From Ampelomyces quisqualis (taxonomy: Eukaryota; Ascomycota; Dothideomycetes; Pleosporales; Phaeosphaeriaceae): 64,000 bases of DNA. The DNA is taken from the NCBI GenBank assembly GCA_018398575.1, contig JAGTXZ010000024.1, forward strand, positions 372,001 through 436,000, in the 5' to 3' direction. Below are positions 1 to 12,501 of the stretch, piece after piece. A model generated the notes under the pieces. The model was not told where the DNA came from. It saw only the letters and a program-made list of their open reading frames with translations, and made no database searches. Every line of letters begins with the position of its first letter. Position 1 is the first letter of the stretch. Position numbers and translations under genes: made by a program.

Positions 1-1233
1 TGCTCAGAGCCAGAAAAGAGTGAGGAGATCCAAGCGGCGACGTTCGGATGAAGACTTGGATGGTATGGGTATTGTGTTCAATGTGCGTGGTATGGCCGGG
101 TGGATACTCGGTATGCTGGAAGCAGAGACGATTTTCAAACGACAGTACAGGACATGGGCCCCTACAGGAGGAAATACGCTGCAGTTACTTAAGAGAGCAG
201 CAGCCGAACGAAGAAGAGAGTGAAATAAGCTGAGGCCACTGAAAGAGCAGTGGAAAGCAGATGTAATGGATGGTGGGCGTGGCAGGCGTTGGCTGCCGCA
301 GAAGATGGCCGGTCTGGAGCATATTGGCAGGGAACAGCGCCATGACCATGGTTGGCCGACTTGTGTGACCCGGATGTCGCAGGGGCTCCCAGGTGGGCCC
401 CTTTTGGAGTGAAGGTTGGATAATCTGGATTATTGGACATGTACTCCGCTTGGCTCGTGGGGCGGGTAGCCGTGTTAGTGCAACGAATGGATTCCCCGCA
501 AAGCGCTGGCGTGTTTCGAGCCGCAACGTCGCTGTTAGTTACCTTCGTAGCATCTATCTGTCTCGGGAAAATTGGGCTGCAGGCTCGCTTTGGCAATAGT
601 GAAGTCATGGCGCTGCAGTGCTGCTCGCGACCAACACAATCCGCCCGCAGACCGCGCCGCATGTTGTGAGCGTGATGCGTGGGGCAACGACGTGCAAATT
701 GATGAGGCGCGGCCAGAGTGTGATAATCTGAACGTGACTGACCGTGACTGACTGTGACTGAGCCCAAGGGGCCGGGGCTGCAGGTCTGTCTTCAGCCTTG
801 GGGCGAGCCTTGAGTCGCAGGAGTATGCTACGCGTCGCGTCATGTCTCGTTGCAGTCTCAGTGTGACGAGTGCGGCGAGGTGCGGCGTATCGATGCGGGA
901 ACTTACTTTCCGCCAGCCGTCGCATGCTTGCCAGGAGTCGGCACCCGACGAGTACTACGTACGCGGGGCTTTTTGCACCATCGCTTTGTTGAGTGGGAGT
1001 GCTCAGTGGGAGTTGACGTTGGGCCGTGGGCCGTGGCGGCAGGCAGCTACCCCGGCCGCTTCGAAGGGCTGACAGTGGTGCTTAGTGGGGTAGCATTTTC
1101 ACGTGATCAGAATCACCCAAGTCGACCTTCACGCCCTCATGACGCCGCGGATCACCTGCCAAATCATCCCCCGCTTCCCTCCTGTGCTCACTAATATCCT
1201 CACCGTGCCGCGTCACGCCATTGCCCCGCCGCC
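1..1233. other. Upstream region without a supported gene
   Basis: Only short overlapping frames on both strands are present. None shows a recognisable domain or convincing splice signals. The stretch is GC-rich near its right end and probably contains the promoter of the coiled-coil gene that starts at 1234. Confidence 0.6.
731..760. repeat. Three-copy 10-bp tandem repeat
   Basis: Three consecutive 10-base units (AACGTGACTG, ACCGTGACTG, ACTGTGACTG) differ only at positions 2-3. The array is too short to assign a role and is simple-sequence in nature. Confidence 0.8.
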
Positions 1234-2277
1234 ATGCCACCCGATATCAATTCGTTGCCGCCCTCGCCGCTGGCCTCGCCCTCACCAACCACCAGCGCCT
1301 CGCGCAACCAGTCTCCCTCAGCCTCGCGCACCATGGCCTCTGCGTCGCCGCACTCGCTCGCTGCCACTGCCGCCATGAACGCCGGCATCCAGAACGACGA
1401 AACCCGCCGCTCTTCGTCCGGTAGCATGCGACGAGAAGTGGAGCGTGCGCGCCGGCGGTCAAGCATCCGCATCAACCTGAATCTCAACGACCCCGCCGTC
1501 CCTGCGCCCGGCGAGATGCAGCGCAGCCCGTCGGCCCGTAGCAGAGGTCCCCTCCAAAGCCCGCATCACGAACGCGCCCCCAGCCTGGGCGAGCTGCACC
1601 AGGAGCTCGAGTACGAGCAAGAAGGCCAGGTCAATCGCCTGCTCAGCATGATCCGCCAACAGCAAGCCCAGATCTCAACCCTGCAAGCCTCCCAGCAGCA
1701 GCCCTCCTCCTCGGCTGTTGACGACAGCACCCCCACCTCGGAGCGTTCCCTGTCCCTTTCTCATTCGGCGCATCCCTCGCATGCTGCTGTCTCGCCCTTG
1801 CCCATCTCTCCGCTACCCATGACGAACCAGCCACGCTCCCATTCGCCCTTTGCCCTAGGCCGAATCAGTCGCCAGTCGTCCTTTGCGGACCGCTCGCGTG
1901 GCGGCAGTCATGCCGGCTCCCCAGCCCTACGGCCCATGTCAGGCCAGGGTGGTGTCTATGACTACAACGACATGTTGCCCGGCTCTGCCACTGGACGGGA
2001 CGAGAGCGCTTTCTATCAAGCCGAGACTCAAAACTTGACGCGCGAGAACCAGATGCTTAAGTTGCGCATTCGTGAGCTCGGTACGTCCTGTCAACGCAGA
2101 CGTGGGCTGTTCAGGGACCATGCTTACACCTACGCAGAACGGCAGTTGTCAGACATGAATCCCACGAGTCATGTCACTCAGTCTCCGGTCATACATTCGG
2201 GCCTCAATCCTGCCGCACAGCGTGACAATATGGAAGCCAGCAGCCAGCCCAGCCGCCTTCCTCCATCCGCAGACTGA
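1234..2277 (+). CDS. Ser/Pro-rich coiled-coil protein, uncharacterised
   Basis: Two exons, 1234-2080 and 2138-2277 (328 residues). The 57-nt intron starts GTACGT, has a CTTAC branch-like site and ends CTACGCAG. Its length is a multiple of three, so the frame stays open if it is retained, but splicing joins RIRELE to RQLSDM and completes a leucine-rich heptad pattern. The first ~250 residues are low-complexity (Ser, Pro, Gln, Ala) with a basic patch (RRSSIRINLNLN) near residue 77. A short helix lies around residues 125-150 and a coiled coil around 265-290 (NLTRENQMLKLRIRELERQL). It has no signal peptide and no membrane segment. No named family is recognised. A dimerising scaffold or regulator is only a guess from the coiled coil. 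The start was chosen as the first ATG of the open frame. Confidence 0.75.
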   Translation: MPPDINSLPPSPLASPSPTTSASRNQSPSASRTMASASPHSLAATAAMNAGIQNDETRRSSSGSMRREVERARRRSSIRINLNLNDPAVPAPGEMQRSPSARSRGPLQSPHHERAPSLGELHQELEYEQEGQVNRLLSMIRQQQAQISTLQASQQQPSSSAVDDSTPTSERSLSLSHSAHPSHAAVSPLPISPLPMTNQPRSHSPFALGRISRQSSFADRSRGGSHAGSPALRPMSGQGGVYDYNDMLPGSATGRDESAFYQAETQNLTRENQMLKLRIRELGTSCQRRRGLFRDHAYTYAERQLSDMNPTSHVTQSPVIHSGLNPAAQRDNMEASSQPSRLPPSAD

Positions 2278-2696
2278 TCCTCATCGGGCGATGCGACTGG
2301 GAGAGCTTGGGGTTCTTTTTTTTCTGCAAGCGAGCCGGCGTTGGGCAGATTTTTCTTTTGCATGCGAGGCCAGGATACCCCTTGCTTATTTCACTTGTCT
2401 GGCAGTTCGTAGGGCTTCTGCTGCAGCCCGAAATTTTTTGACAGGTGCACACTACTGCAATGGCAGTAAACAAAATATATTGCATCCTTCAGAGGGGCAG
2501 AATGCATTAGCCTCTTGATGAACGGAGATGGCCTTTACTTTCATCCACCTCCAATTCCCAAGCGGCTCCTACAGCGACGTCCCAAAGACGATGAGGCTAG
2601 CCGTAAGGGACGCCTTATTGGCGCTTTGACGCCAGCTTGCCCATGCTGTTACCCGTGTCCCGATATAAAACAGCCCCTTATCCTGCAAAGGTGTAT
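2278..2696. other. Convergent 3' intergenic gap
   Basis: This 419-bp stretch lies between the ends of the coiled-coil gene (+) and SEC62 (-). It contains T-rich and A-rich patches suitable for 3' ends of both transcripts. No gene is seen. Confidence 0.6.
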
Positions 2697-3759
2697 CTAT
2701 TCGTCCTCCTCGACTTCCTCCACAGTTGCTCGCTGCGGCTGCCGTTGCACCACAGAACCTGCAGGCGCCACTTCTGAGCCAGTGGGTTTTGGAGCCGCGT
2801 CGACATGCGCCGGAGCCTGTACTGGAGTCGCTGTGCCAGGCAGAGGAGAAGTTCCGCCCTTTTTGCTCTTCTTGCTAACAGAGTGTCCGTTCGCGGCAGC
2901 TTTGGCAGCTTGCTTGGCGGCCTTCTTCTCCTTCTTCACTCGTTTCTTTTCCTTGATGTCTTCGGGAGTCTAGAGAGATCAGTACTACCGCGTGATAGAT
3001 GGATACAATAGCATCTCAGTTGGAACTTACCTCATGCCACGCCCATAATGGTCGGAACGAGTCGAAGAAGCCGACATCTTCGAACAGATTCGGGTACAGC
3101 CAAAGGCCAGGAGATACGGTGAACATGGTGATGATGAACAGAATCAATCGCACAATGGCCATGGCGAAGAACAGTCCTAACAGTCCGAGCATACCCATGC
3201 TGACGTACCACACACCCTGTCTCAACACCAGAGGCCAGAGGGGAAATAGAACGATTGCAATGACGAGTAGTAGGGCACCTCCGGCATAGAGCTTCTGTTT
3301 CCACTGCGATCCTTCGTACAACCAGATGTAATAATTATCGTCGTTGGCTTCCTGGTGCTGCTCGATTCGGACGTCCCATAGACCCTTGACGCGCTTCTTC
3401 TTCCCGTGATTGTGGCCTTCGTGACCAGGCGCATCGCCGTCAATCTTGGTCACTCGAAGAGCGAGAAGAGAGAGAGGAAGAAGCTTGAACGTGTTCTCGG
3501 CGGAGGCGCGGTCGTTCACTTCGGGCAGGAGAAGGTTCTTAGAACGGGCTTTCTGGTATGCGGGGGACTGGAGGGCTCGAATGGCTCGCTTGACTGCAGA
3601 CCGTGAGCCTCGAAATGCGGGTCTTTACGTAGCGTCACTTACCCCGAAACATATCCTTGCGCTTCTCGTCGTGCACGACTGTCCTCAGCTTCAGGTCCTG
3701 TGCCTTCAGCCAGTTTGCGACAGCGATGGCCTCGGGCTTTGGGGGCCCTGGCTGGATGG

Positions 3760-3791
<32 letters not shown>

Positions 3792-4039
3792 GCTTCTTGC
3801 TGCGCCCGCATCTGCGCTTGCTGCTGTGCCATGGCCTGCTCTCTCAGTCTTTGTACGTATTCTTGCACCGATATGCCGAGCTTCTCGGCCTCAACTGCGA
3901 GTTGTTGTTGTATTTGACGGATCTGCTCTGGCGTGGGCTGTTGGCCGTTGGGTCCTTGGAAGTTGATGGGCAGGCCTTGTGGGGGAGGGGGCCCGGCTTG
4001 CGATGGCCCGCTCTGTGGTGGTGGCCCCTCGTGGCTCAT
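2697..4039 (-). CDS. SEC62: SEC62 family ER translocon subunit
   Basis: Three exons, 4039-3643, 3593-3031 and 2969-2697 (410 residues). Introns are 49 and 61 nt, both with GTAAGT donors. Sec62 is part of the Sec62/63 complex that drives post-translational import through the Sec61 channel in the ER membrane. The family is recognised from the conserved cytosolic block (FRGVKRAIRALQSP, then NDRASAENTFKLLPL), the acidic/aromatic stretch before the membrane (WLYEGSQWKQKLYAGG) and two close hydrophobic segments at about 236-255 and 260-289. A WLYPNLFED...FRPLWAWHE block follows, then a Lys-rich cytosolic tail ending in acidic residues. The N terminus is Pro/Gln-rich with a run of about ten Gln. The start MSHEGPPP was preferred over an upstream in-frame ATG at 4147, which would add a basic 36-residue stretch that looks like leader. 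Confidence 0.93.
3761..3790 (-). repeat. CAG/CAA microsatellite coding poly-Gln in SEC62
   Basis: An imperfect CTG/TTG run on the plus strand encodes about ten consecutive Gln in the cytosolic N-terminal part of SEC62. Such runs are commonly length-variable between strains. Confidence 0.85.
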
Positions 4040-5956
4040 TGTGTTCGCGTTTGTGGTGTGGAATTCACTGGCGAAGGTGAGACGGCGGACTCTGGGCGTG
4101 TAGAGACGAGTGCGTAGACGCAAGGGGCGAGCTGCTGGTAACGTCAACCGTGGAACTTATTCGACTAGACTAGCCGGACTTTCACCAAGTAAAGCCACAT
4201 CGACAGCAACGCTACATGACTAAGCATGCGACGGATGTACTAGCCACAAGTCACAACACCACAGCTTTGAATACCCGCATCCTCAGAATCTGGCACTAAC
4301 TACATCTCTGAGCCGTTGAACAACACGCCAGAAGTTGAGTTGAAGATTCAAATCGTGCTTCATGAGAACCACCGAGTGTGCAAGAATGCTACCGTGAGGA
4401 AGCTTCTGTGCGGACAGAGGCTTGGTGTTGGGGCCCGTGCTCAAAATTGTGCCATTTATATGGACTGAAATTTCTTCTTCCCCCTCCTCGTCTCCCTCCG
4501 TTGCCATACACGCCCGACACCGCAGCACGGCTTCGTTTGTACGATACCAGTGTCTCTCTGCACCGCCATCACTAGAGCAGGTTGCTTATGGTTCTCGCAT
4601 TTCTCCAGTACACGTGCTCGACGCGCAATGGCGCTTTGAAGTGCCACCTTGTGCTGCTGGGCACAAGCTGTAACACTTGGACGACGGCCAAGGTAGCAAA
4701 CACGATGTGCGACTTTGGTTTGGTACCCGTGTATCGTGCTACGCGGTGTCGTGGGTATCGGAGAGCCCCTCTGCACGGTACGAGCTGCAACCGAGGGCCC
4801 ACGAACAATGACGGTGGAGTAGCACTTCACCAACACTCTGGCCCTTACCTCTTGTCCTCGGACGTAGACCATGGTATAGGCCTATTTTGGTGTGAAGAAG
4901 ATCAACGACCTCTTACTCACCGCGGTCGTCTCGCCTCCGGGTTTGGCTTCAGCGGTCCATAGATTACGGTCCACAAACATAGATGCGCGTGTAGACTCTG
5001 TTCGTGATGAGACGGCACAGGCGTTTCAGAAGCTCTCTTATTTGGCGCCGAATCGGCATGGCTACTGCTGGACACGACGAGAGTGTGACTCGGCTTGCAG
5101 TATGCTCCATTGCGCTTGGTCAGCACACGTCGCTGTCAGATGCATGCGAGAAAACGCGTCCTGGCGGATAGGTCGCCGGTGTGATTGGCCATCTCTCGAC
5201 GTTGGATGGTCATGGATGCGCAAGCCACAATTCTGTGAGCGGCTGGAGGCGTCGACGGTCGGATGTGGACGGCGTCTTGTAGTGAAGAGGGCATGCCGTC
5301 GCCCGTCAGGCGGCCCTCGAGGCTCGACGGTGGCCCGGTGCCCAGAGAATTCATGTTGCGGCAGGGATGGCCCACCGCCACTGGGTAGATATTGAACCTC
5401 GTCATGCGTGCTTGGTGCCTGTTGCTCCCACCCGCCAACTCCGTCGCGCAAAAGCTCGCATCCGCCCTGCCGGAGACTGCAGTCTGCACCACGCCGCGAG
5501 GCTTGCCGTGAGCGACACCAGTCCCGCAAGGCAGACGGCCCGCGTCCAGTGAAGGCGCCGCCTTCTCTGCGCGCCCGCCGCGTCTTGCCAACGAGACCCG
5601 CCCTTACTTCACCTCCGCTTCGCGCACCCACCGCCCGCTGACTCCGCCCACTCTCACCCCGAGGGCCGCCACCCCTCCGCCGCGCTGTTTGCTACCTTCG
5701 GCGCCGCGACGCAGACTCCCCATCGACGCCGCCGTCTGCACCTGCGCTCCGCACCAAACCTGCCGGGGTCTCTGCTGGTGCCGTCCCAGCACGCAGACAC
5801 CGGGCCAGCAGCACTTGGCCACGATCCACACGACATGTCAGTCGCAGCGGACAGGCGACGATCCCGCGAAGGCATAGGCACCAGCCGGTCTTGCTCGCCT
5901 CAACGACGACCCGACCCCCACGCACACGCCCTCCCGTCGCTGGCCGCCTCTGCATC
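4040..5956. other. Divergent intergenic region and OGT leader
   Basis: The 1.9 kb between the SEC62 start (-) and the OGT start (+) has no supported gene. Small frames on both strands overlap one another and show no domain. From about 5400 to 5956 the plus strand is C-rich and A-poor in G-runs, as expected for a long fungal 5' UTR. The OGT frame stays open upstream to 5891, so an alternative start 22 codons earlier exists. Confidence 0.55.
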
Positions 5957-8900
5957 ATGACCATGGTGCGCCAGTATCCCCCGCAGCCACCGCCGCCAAA
6001 TCCATACCACAGCCACCCCCCATCTCCGCCACAGCCACCTCTCTTCCGCAATGCCTCGGGCTTCGAGGCGCGTAGTCTCGCCCAACACCCCCCGCCGCAG
6101 CAGTATGCCCACCCACTGTCCAGACACGGCTCCTACCACTCGCAGGGCTCAGACGCCACCTCGAAGCCCCCAGAGCACATGCTCCGGCGTAAGACTCCCA
6201 ACGGCATATTGGCGGCTGCGTACGATGGAACCCCTGTAGAGCATACAGACAAGCCACACGCGACCAAGCACATACTCCTCCCTGTCACAGCCGAGTCAAA
6301 TAGGCACCATGGGCTCCAGCAGGACCTCCCCCTCCGACCAACTGGCGCCACGCGTCAAGACGGAACCCCGGACTGGAGCCCGAGCCTGTACTTCGAGACT
6401 GGCTCGGGCCGCACTGGACAGCATCTTCCCCAAATCGACTCCATGCTCAACCAGATACCACCTTTACAGCCTCTCTTGCCATATCAGATGTATGCTCAGC
6501 CTTACAGTGCGCCCATGGGAATGCCCGGTCAAAGTCATCTGGGTCCGACTGTCTCTAACCACCAAGGCCCTTTTGGTCCGTACTGGCCAGACGGAACATA
6601 CACCCCATACCAACCCGCAGCTCTACGCGACCCACGATTCTTACACCATCACCGCCCTCACTGGGCTCACCCGCAGCATAGCGCATTCCGAACTCAGACT
6701 TACGACGCCTCTGTGCCGAACATGACTAATTACCAATCCTTCCAATACAACCAAGGTCGTCAACCTTACAACAACTTCTCGCGAGTCACCCAGGAATACC
6801 CCATGTATGCGCACTCGCGGCAAACATATGCACTAGACTACCAAAATGCTTTGTTACCACTCCAGTCATCGCGGCTGCCACGGGATCTTTTGCCATCTGG
6901 ACAATCAATCCCCTTGGCCGACCACGCTCCCGTGACTACACCTGTTGCTGAACATGATCCTCAATCATCCAATGGCCAATCCAGGGAAAAGGTGTTTGCA
7001 TGGGCCCATAGCGTTTACGTTGACCTTCTTAGGTACCTGACACACACACGTAAGCACTCTCATCACCAGGGTCGCGCCACCTCGAGGCCACACATCTACC
7101 CCAAGCCACCGCGGCAATCTGGTGCGAACCTCTCTGAGGGTTCTGGCAAGAGAAAATCGCCGTCGCTAGAGCGGCGTTTATCTCATTCTTGCTCCGAACC
7201 GGCGAGAAGACCGCCCGTCTCGCACTCCCGTTCATCTTCCGCTTGGTCTGTAGGGGGCCTAGATGCATCCCTCCAACGACAGTCCTGGCAACCTGTGCCG
7301 CAACAACAGGCAGCGTCGCCACATGGACCGGGCATGGAGTCGCCTGGGCGAACACTACGTCGGATGTCTGGCTCAGTCGCAAGCGCCTCCCAAAGTCTTC
7401 GGCACGAAATTCCTCCTAGCATGACTGCCGCCTCTGCCCTAGAAGCCATTACGAAACACTGCGAGGAGAGCAAGTGGAATTGGATTGATGGAATTCTGCT
7501 GGGTGGCTGCTTTGCGTATGCTCTTGGAGATTATCAAAAAGCTCAAGACTGGTACAAGCACATTCTAACATTGGACAAAACTCATGTTGAAGCGATTTCC
7601 AATCTTGCAGCGACCCTGCTTGCTCTCCAGCAAAAACAGGATGCCGAAAATTACTGGAGACAAGCCGTCAACCTACGTCCAAGCTACTTCGAGGCCGTTG
7701 AGCATCTTATTGGTTTGCTGTGCAGCGATCATCGAGCCAAGGAGGCGGTCCAGGTCATTGAAGATGTGGAACGTTCTTTACGGTTTGTGAAGAAAGCTGA
7801 CGCTCTTCGAAGTCTAGACATTCAAAGTGACCGCTCCAATTCAACCTTGAGTGAGTCGCCAAACCTATCCGAGGTCTCTGACCGACCGATCTTCGAGTTC
7901 GAGGGTGGGGACGAGTCTGTCTTCAAGGATCTTGACGAAATCCCTGGCTCGGACCAACCAGGATTCGGTTCAAGTGGATATGCTATTCCAGGCTGCGACA
8001 ATGGTCGTGTTCTCGCACTGGTCCACGCAAAGGGCAATATGCTTTACGCTCTTGGAGACAATGCAGGCGCTGCCAAGGCATTCGAAATCGCTGTACTAAT
8101 TGGAGCGGGGAATCGGGTCCATGACATCGACAGCCTTATCAGACGCATTCTTTCTGTTGTTGGATATGACACCAGAGAACTTCCTTCGGGTGGTCGGAGA
8201 GCTCTTCAGTCCGCCGACCCCATCCTCCTTCCACCAGATTCAGCGACTAAAACAGCCCAATTGTGCTTTCCCGCCCATGGTCAGCTACCGGGGCTGAAAC
8301 ACGTACCTGATGGCCTCGCCCGGAAAGCTGCCATATCCACCACAAGCAACTCGCTCCTATCACTTGCGAAGATATTTCAGGACGGTATGGCTACAAGTTC
8401 TACCAAGCTCTCGGCGTGTCAAAACAATTATGGGGTGAGGGAAATATTGGCGCTCTATTACCTTTCCTTGTCGCTACAGCCGAGTCCTTCTACCGCGAAC
8501 AATGTCGGGATTTTACTCGCCAGTGTGCAGCAATCTGCGCCGTCGAAACCACTACCAGTTCCACACTCCGCTTTCCATCCACAGATCCCAGGGCTAGTTC
8601 CAGGAAGTGGGGTTGCACTTGCGCTCGCATACTATTACTATGGACTGCAATTGGACAAGCGGCACGCACATCTCTATACCAACCTGGGAAGCCTTCTTAA
8701 GGATATTGGTCAATTAGACGTCGCAATTCAGATGTACGAGCAAGCAGTGCAATGCGACCAGAATTTTGACATCGCACTGGCCAATCTGGCCAATGCCGTC
8801 AAAGACAAGGGTCGAATCAGCGATGCCATTTTGTACTACAAGAGAGCTGTTAACGCCAGCCCGGAGTTTGCGGAAGCTGTATGTGGACTTGCAAACGCTC

Positions 8901-10891
8901 TCAACTCTGTTTGTGGCTGGAATGGCCGAGGTGGGATCGCGGACGATGCCGGCACGCGAGATCGCTGGCACGTCGACGAGAGTGGCATGCTATTAGATGC
9001 TACTATCCCTGGTGCTTCGAGCTCTGGATGGATTCACAAGGTGGTCAAGCTGGTTGAGAAACAACTCGCTGACGGTGAAGATTGGGGGCGTGGTTCGATG
9101 GACGACGGCTTCGTTCATGATATCGTACGTCCACTATTGCTGACCACTGGTAGCATGAGAGATGTTGCAGAGAAACAAAAAAACATGACGGGTGTCTTGA
9201 CAAGATGGAGGGGGCAAAAATGGGAAGGCGCACGCGTTATCCGCCTTGTTGAACGTGCCACAAGGCAAATAACATGGCAATGGTACCAGGACCGCTACAT
9301 CAGCCACAAGCAACGTCCATTGGAGAGCTACAAGAGGCCACAATTGCCTGTTGGCCTGAGCGTCCCCGCCGCTCCAACGGTCCTTCCTTTTCACACATTC
9401 ACCTGCCCCATGTCCGCGAAACAAATTCGTCTCATATCTCAACGGAACGGATTACGAATTTCGTGTTCGACTCTGAAAGTACCATGGCTTCCTGCTACTG
9501 TCTATCAGCCTCCTCCGCCCCCGCATCCATATCTCAAAGTCGGTTATGTGTCCTCGGACTTCAACAATCATCCTCTAGCGCATCTCATGCAGTCGGTCTT
9601 CGGCCTGCACGACTCACGTCGTGTCAAAGCCTTCTGCTATGCGACCACAGGTAGCGATGGATCTGAACATAGAAGACAGATTGAAAGAGAGGCTCCTATA
9701 TTCCACGACGCTAGCAATTGGTCGGCGGAACGACTCGTCGGACAGATTATCGACGATGGTATCCACGTCCTCATCAACCTAAATGGCTACACAAGAGGTG
9801 CTAGAAACGAAGTGTTTGCTGCGCGACCGGCCCCGATTCAGATGGCTTTCATGGGTTTCGCAGGAACGCTAGGGGCCGAGTGGTGTGACTATTTACTTGC
9901 AGATGCAACAGCAGTACCACCGAACACTCTCCGTCAATGGCGCCGTAATATCGACTTGGAAGACGCTCTTGTGGATGAAAACAGCGGAGGTACAGACCAG
10001 GACTGGATCTATGGAGAGAACATTGTTTTCTGTCGGGATACCTTTTTCTGCTGCGATCATCGCCAAAGCGCGCCCGATTCACAAGGTCGCCAACCCACAT
10101 GGGAAGGAGAGCAAGAGCGCAGATGGGCGATGCGAAAACAGATTTTCCCTGATCTACCCGACAGTGCCATTATCCTTGGCAACTTCAATCAATTGTACAA
10201 GGTAAGTTTTCCTCTAGGCGTTACCGCGCGGAGGAACTAATAGCTGTAGATTGAGCCAACGACATTTCGGACCTGGTTGCGCATACTTGAGCGTCTCCCC
10301 AATGCCATTCTGTGGTTACTTCGTTTCCCGGACCTGGGTGAAACCAACCTCAAACAAACAGCGTATATGTGGGCAGGACCGGAAGTTGCCAATCGCATCA
10401 TATTCACTGACGTCGCACAAAAGCACCAGCACATCTCCCGAGCTCGTGTTTGCGATCTGTTTCTCGATACACCCGAGTGCAACGCGCACACCACCGCTGC
10501 TGATGTTCTTTGGTCTGGCACGCCCTTACTCACGTTACCTCGCTACAACTACAAGATGTGTTCGCGCATGGCGGCTTCCATTCTCAAGGGTGCACTGCCC
10601 AAGTCTTCGGAAGGACTTCTGGCTGCCAAAGAGTTGATTGCGACTAGCGATGAAGATTACGAAGATAAAGCTGTTCGCTTAGTCAGTGATTGTGTCTATT
10701 ACGGGCATCGCCCGACAGGCCGTTTGAGCCAGCTTCGACGAATGCTTTACGAGTCGCGATGGACAACCGCCTTGTTCGATACCAAGAGATGGGTTAGAGA
10801 TTTAGAAGAAGCATATGAAATCGCCTGGAAGAAATGGGAGAAAGGTGAAGGTGGAGACATTTGGCTGAAGCACCCACAGCCTTCAATCTAG
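5957..10891 (+). CDS. O-GlcNAc transferase-like protein (GT41) with TPR repeats
   Basis: Two exons, 5957-10201 and 10250-10891, joined by a 48-nt intron (GTAAGT..GTAG) that restores FNQLYK-IEPTTF (1628 residues). OGT transfers GlcNAc to Ser/Thr of nuclear and cytosolic proteins; the related plant SPINDLY transfers fucose. Residues 1-480 are a long disordered region rich in Pro, His, Tyr and Gln. TPR units follow at about 490-660 and 880-1000 (for example YGLQLDKRHAHLYTNLGSLL). The catalytic half begins at KVGYVSSDFNNHPLAHLMQS, with conserved His residues at about 1205 and 1209. It continues through INLNGYTRGARNEVFAARPA, LWLLRFPDLGETN, the Lys of DVAQKHQH and the donor-site stretch NAHTTAADVLWSGTP. 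The insertion between the two catalytic lobes is short. The sugar donor cannot be decided by eye. Confidence 0.93.
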
Positions 10892-11541
10892 CTGACCCGA
10901 CGCGAAGGACGGTGCACGATGAGGCAGGTACACACTGGAATAGACTTGTTGTTTGATGTTTGAGATTAGCGAGCACACGCGCGTGGTTGAGCTCAGATAC
11001 CCCACGTGGTTAGAGATGATCTAGCCACTTAGCACTTTCTTCCGGCGTTGATGGTGTGTTGACAGAGTATTAGTAGCGTACAGCCATAGTCATTATTTTT
11101 TAGAGCATATTCAGAGGCGACTTGGAGTACTGTTGGATAGTGGACCATCTTCTTACATCCGGCTTCCTATTCAATAAAGCCAGAATCTGTAACGCGCCAC
11201 ACATTGTGGGCCTTCCACTTAACGTGTCACCTTCTTGCAAAAGCAGCAGTCGGCGTAGTGCAATGATTAAACTTTGGTGCTCGGTCCTTCACGTCGCACC
11301 GTGAGGCGACCTGCCAATACTATGCATCAGGTTTCAAGGCCTTGCCGTATTTCCTAGGTTTCAGAGCGGACTTGTGCTCGTCCTGTGATGCGAAGTACAG
11401 GAGAGAACATGAGAATTTTAATGCTTTACTGAAACCGCCAAAATCAGGTCAATACGGAATGGTCAGGTTACGTCATGCGATAGGTATCTTGACTTGCCCC
11501 TCAGCCGCACCAATCCACTCGCAACAACCTTGTCGCGTGAA
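10892..11541. other. Intergenic, no gene seen
   Basis: 650 bp between the OGT stop and the F-box ATG. The 5' half is AT-rich (3' UTR-like). No ORF or RNA structure is recognised. Confidence 0.6.
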
Positions 11542-12501
11542 ATGGCACACAAGCAACCACAATCAAGGCGCCGGATGCCATGTTGCAAGGCGCTCCCGCC
11601 CGAGATCTGGATCCGCGTTTTCAGTCATCACACCGATGCCGCGCATCTTTGGTTGGTGTGCCGCCGCATATCCCCTGTCCTGCGTGCGTGCGCCGAACAT
11701 GCGTTTGCTGCGTACTTCCTATGTCTTGTACAAATCGACTTCCAGCTGGAGAAATATAATCTGGGGGGTAAGAGCAAGCGGCCCGTGGTTCCTGCGGTAT
11801 TCGATCGTGTCGGGAAGCTTGAAGAGAAGGAAAAAGTTTGGTTCAAAGACATGCGCCCTGTGGGTGCGGTGGGTGAAGATCAAGGCCGAAAAGCTCGCGT
11901 GCAGTTTGAAAAGACCATGCAGAGGTGGGAGGAGAATGTGAAACAGCGCAAAGCCGAAATGCCGAATTACACCATAACCATAGGTGGCATGGTAAACGAT
12001 ACAGACCTACCGGATCTCGAGATCGATGTTGAAAAGCGTGAAGTCTGGTTTAAGTGGAAGAAAATGCTGCACTTGTTCTTTCGCGAACAGGAGCAGATTG
12101 GGCTTCTGAAGGATATCTGGCAGGTTCAAACCACCAAGCAAATTCGTCAGAACAATGCACGACTCGCGAAAGGAGAGCATCTGATGCCGGCCGACTTTCC
12201 ACCGCCATGGCCCACGGCGGAAGCTGAGATCCGTAAACGCGTGCGCCGCGCGAGACTCAAAGAACACTACCGCGATGATGAGCTGCTGCTCTGGGCAATA
12301 GCGTCGTTGAAGTATTTCGAGCAGTATGGCGCGGCAAGCGGCGCCAACAATGCTCTGAAGCTTGACCCGAAAATACCTGGGGTAGGTTTGGGTGAAAAGT
12401 GGTTCGGTTGCGTCCATGTTGTACAGGAGCTCTATCTGGACGAATGGAGCTGCATGCATAGGATCGATACCCAGATAGGCCACCTGCGGACGGCTTGTTG
12501 A
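11542..12501 (+). CDS. F-box domain protein
   Basis: Single exon, 319 residues. F-box proteins recruit substrates to SCF ubiquitin ligases through Skp1. The motif lies near the N terminus (about residues 17-45): LPPEIWIRVFSHHTDAAHLW followed by LVCRRISPVLR, the usual L-P-x-E-hydrophobic pattern with a downstream CR. The remaining 270 residues are charged and predicted helical. They include a Trp-rich middle (VWFKWKKMLHLFFREQEQIG) and have no recognised substrate-binding repeat (no WD40, LRR or kelch). The frame is open upstream of the ATG only with non-ATG codons, so 11542 is the first usable start. The target is unknown. Confidence 0.82.
   Translation: MAHKQPQSRRRMPCCKALPPEIWIRVFSHHTDAAHLWLVCRRISPVLRACAEHAFAAYFLCLVQIDFQLEKYNLGGKSKRPVVPAVFDRVGKLEEKEKVWFKDMRPVGAVGEDQGRKARVQFEKTMQRWEENVKQRKAEMPNYTITIGGMVNDTDLPDLEIDVEKREVWFKWKKMLHLFFREQEQIGLLKDIWQVQTTKQIRQNNARLAKGEHLMPADFPPPWPTAEAEIRKRVRRARLKEHYRDDELLLWAIASLKYFEQYGAASGANNALKLDPKIPGVGLGEKWFGCVHVVQELYLDEWSCMHRIDTQIGHLRTAC

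Noticed and set aside
189..767. 192-codon minus-strand frame at the left edge
   Set aside because: Overlaps other frames of similar length in both strands, no domain, random His/Arg/Ser composition.
3446..4117. 223-codon plus-strand frame
   Set aside because: Antisense shadow of SEC62; its Leu/Cys runs come from the poly-Gln repeat read backwards.
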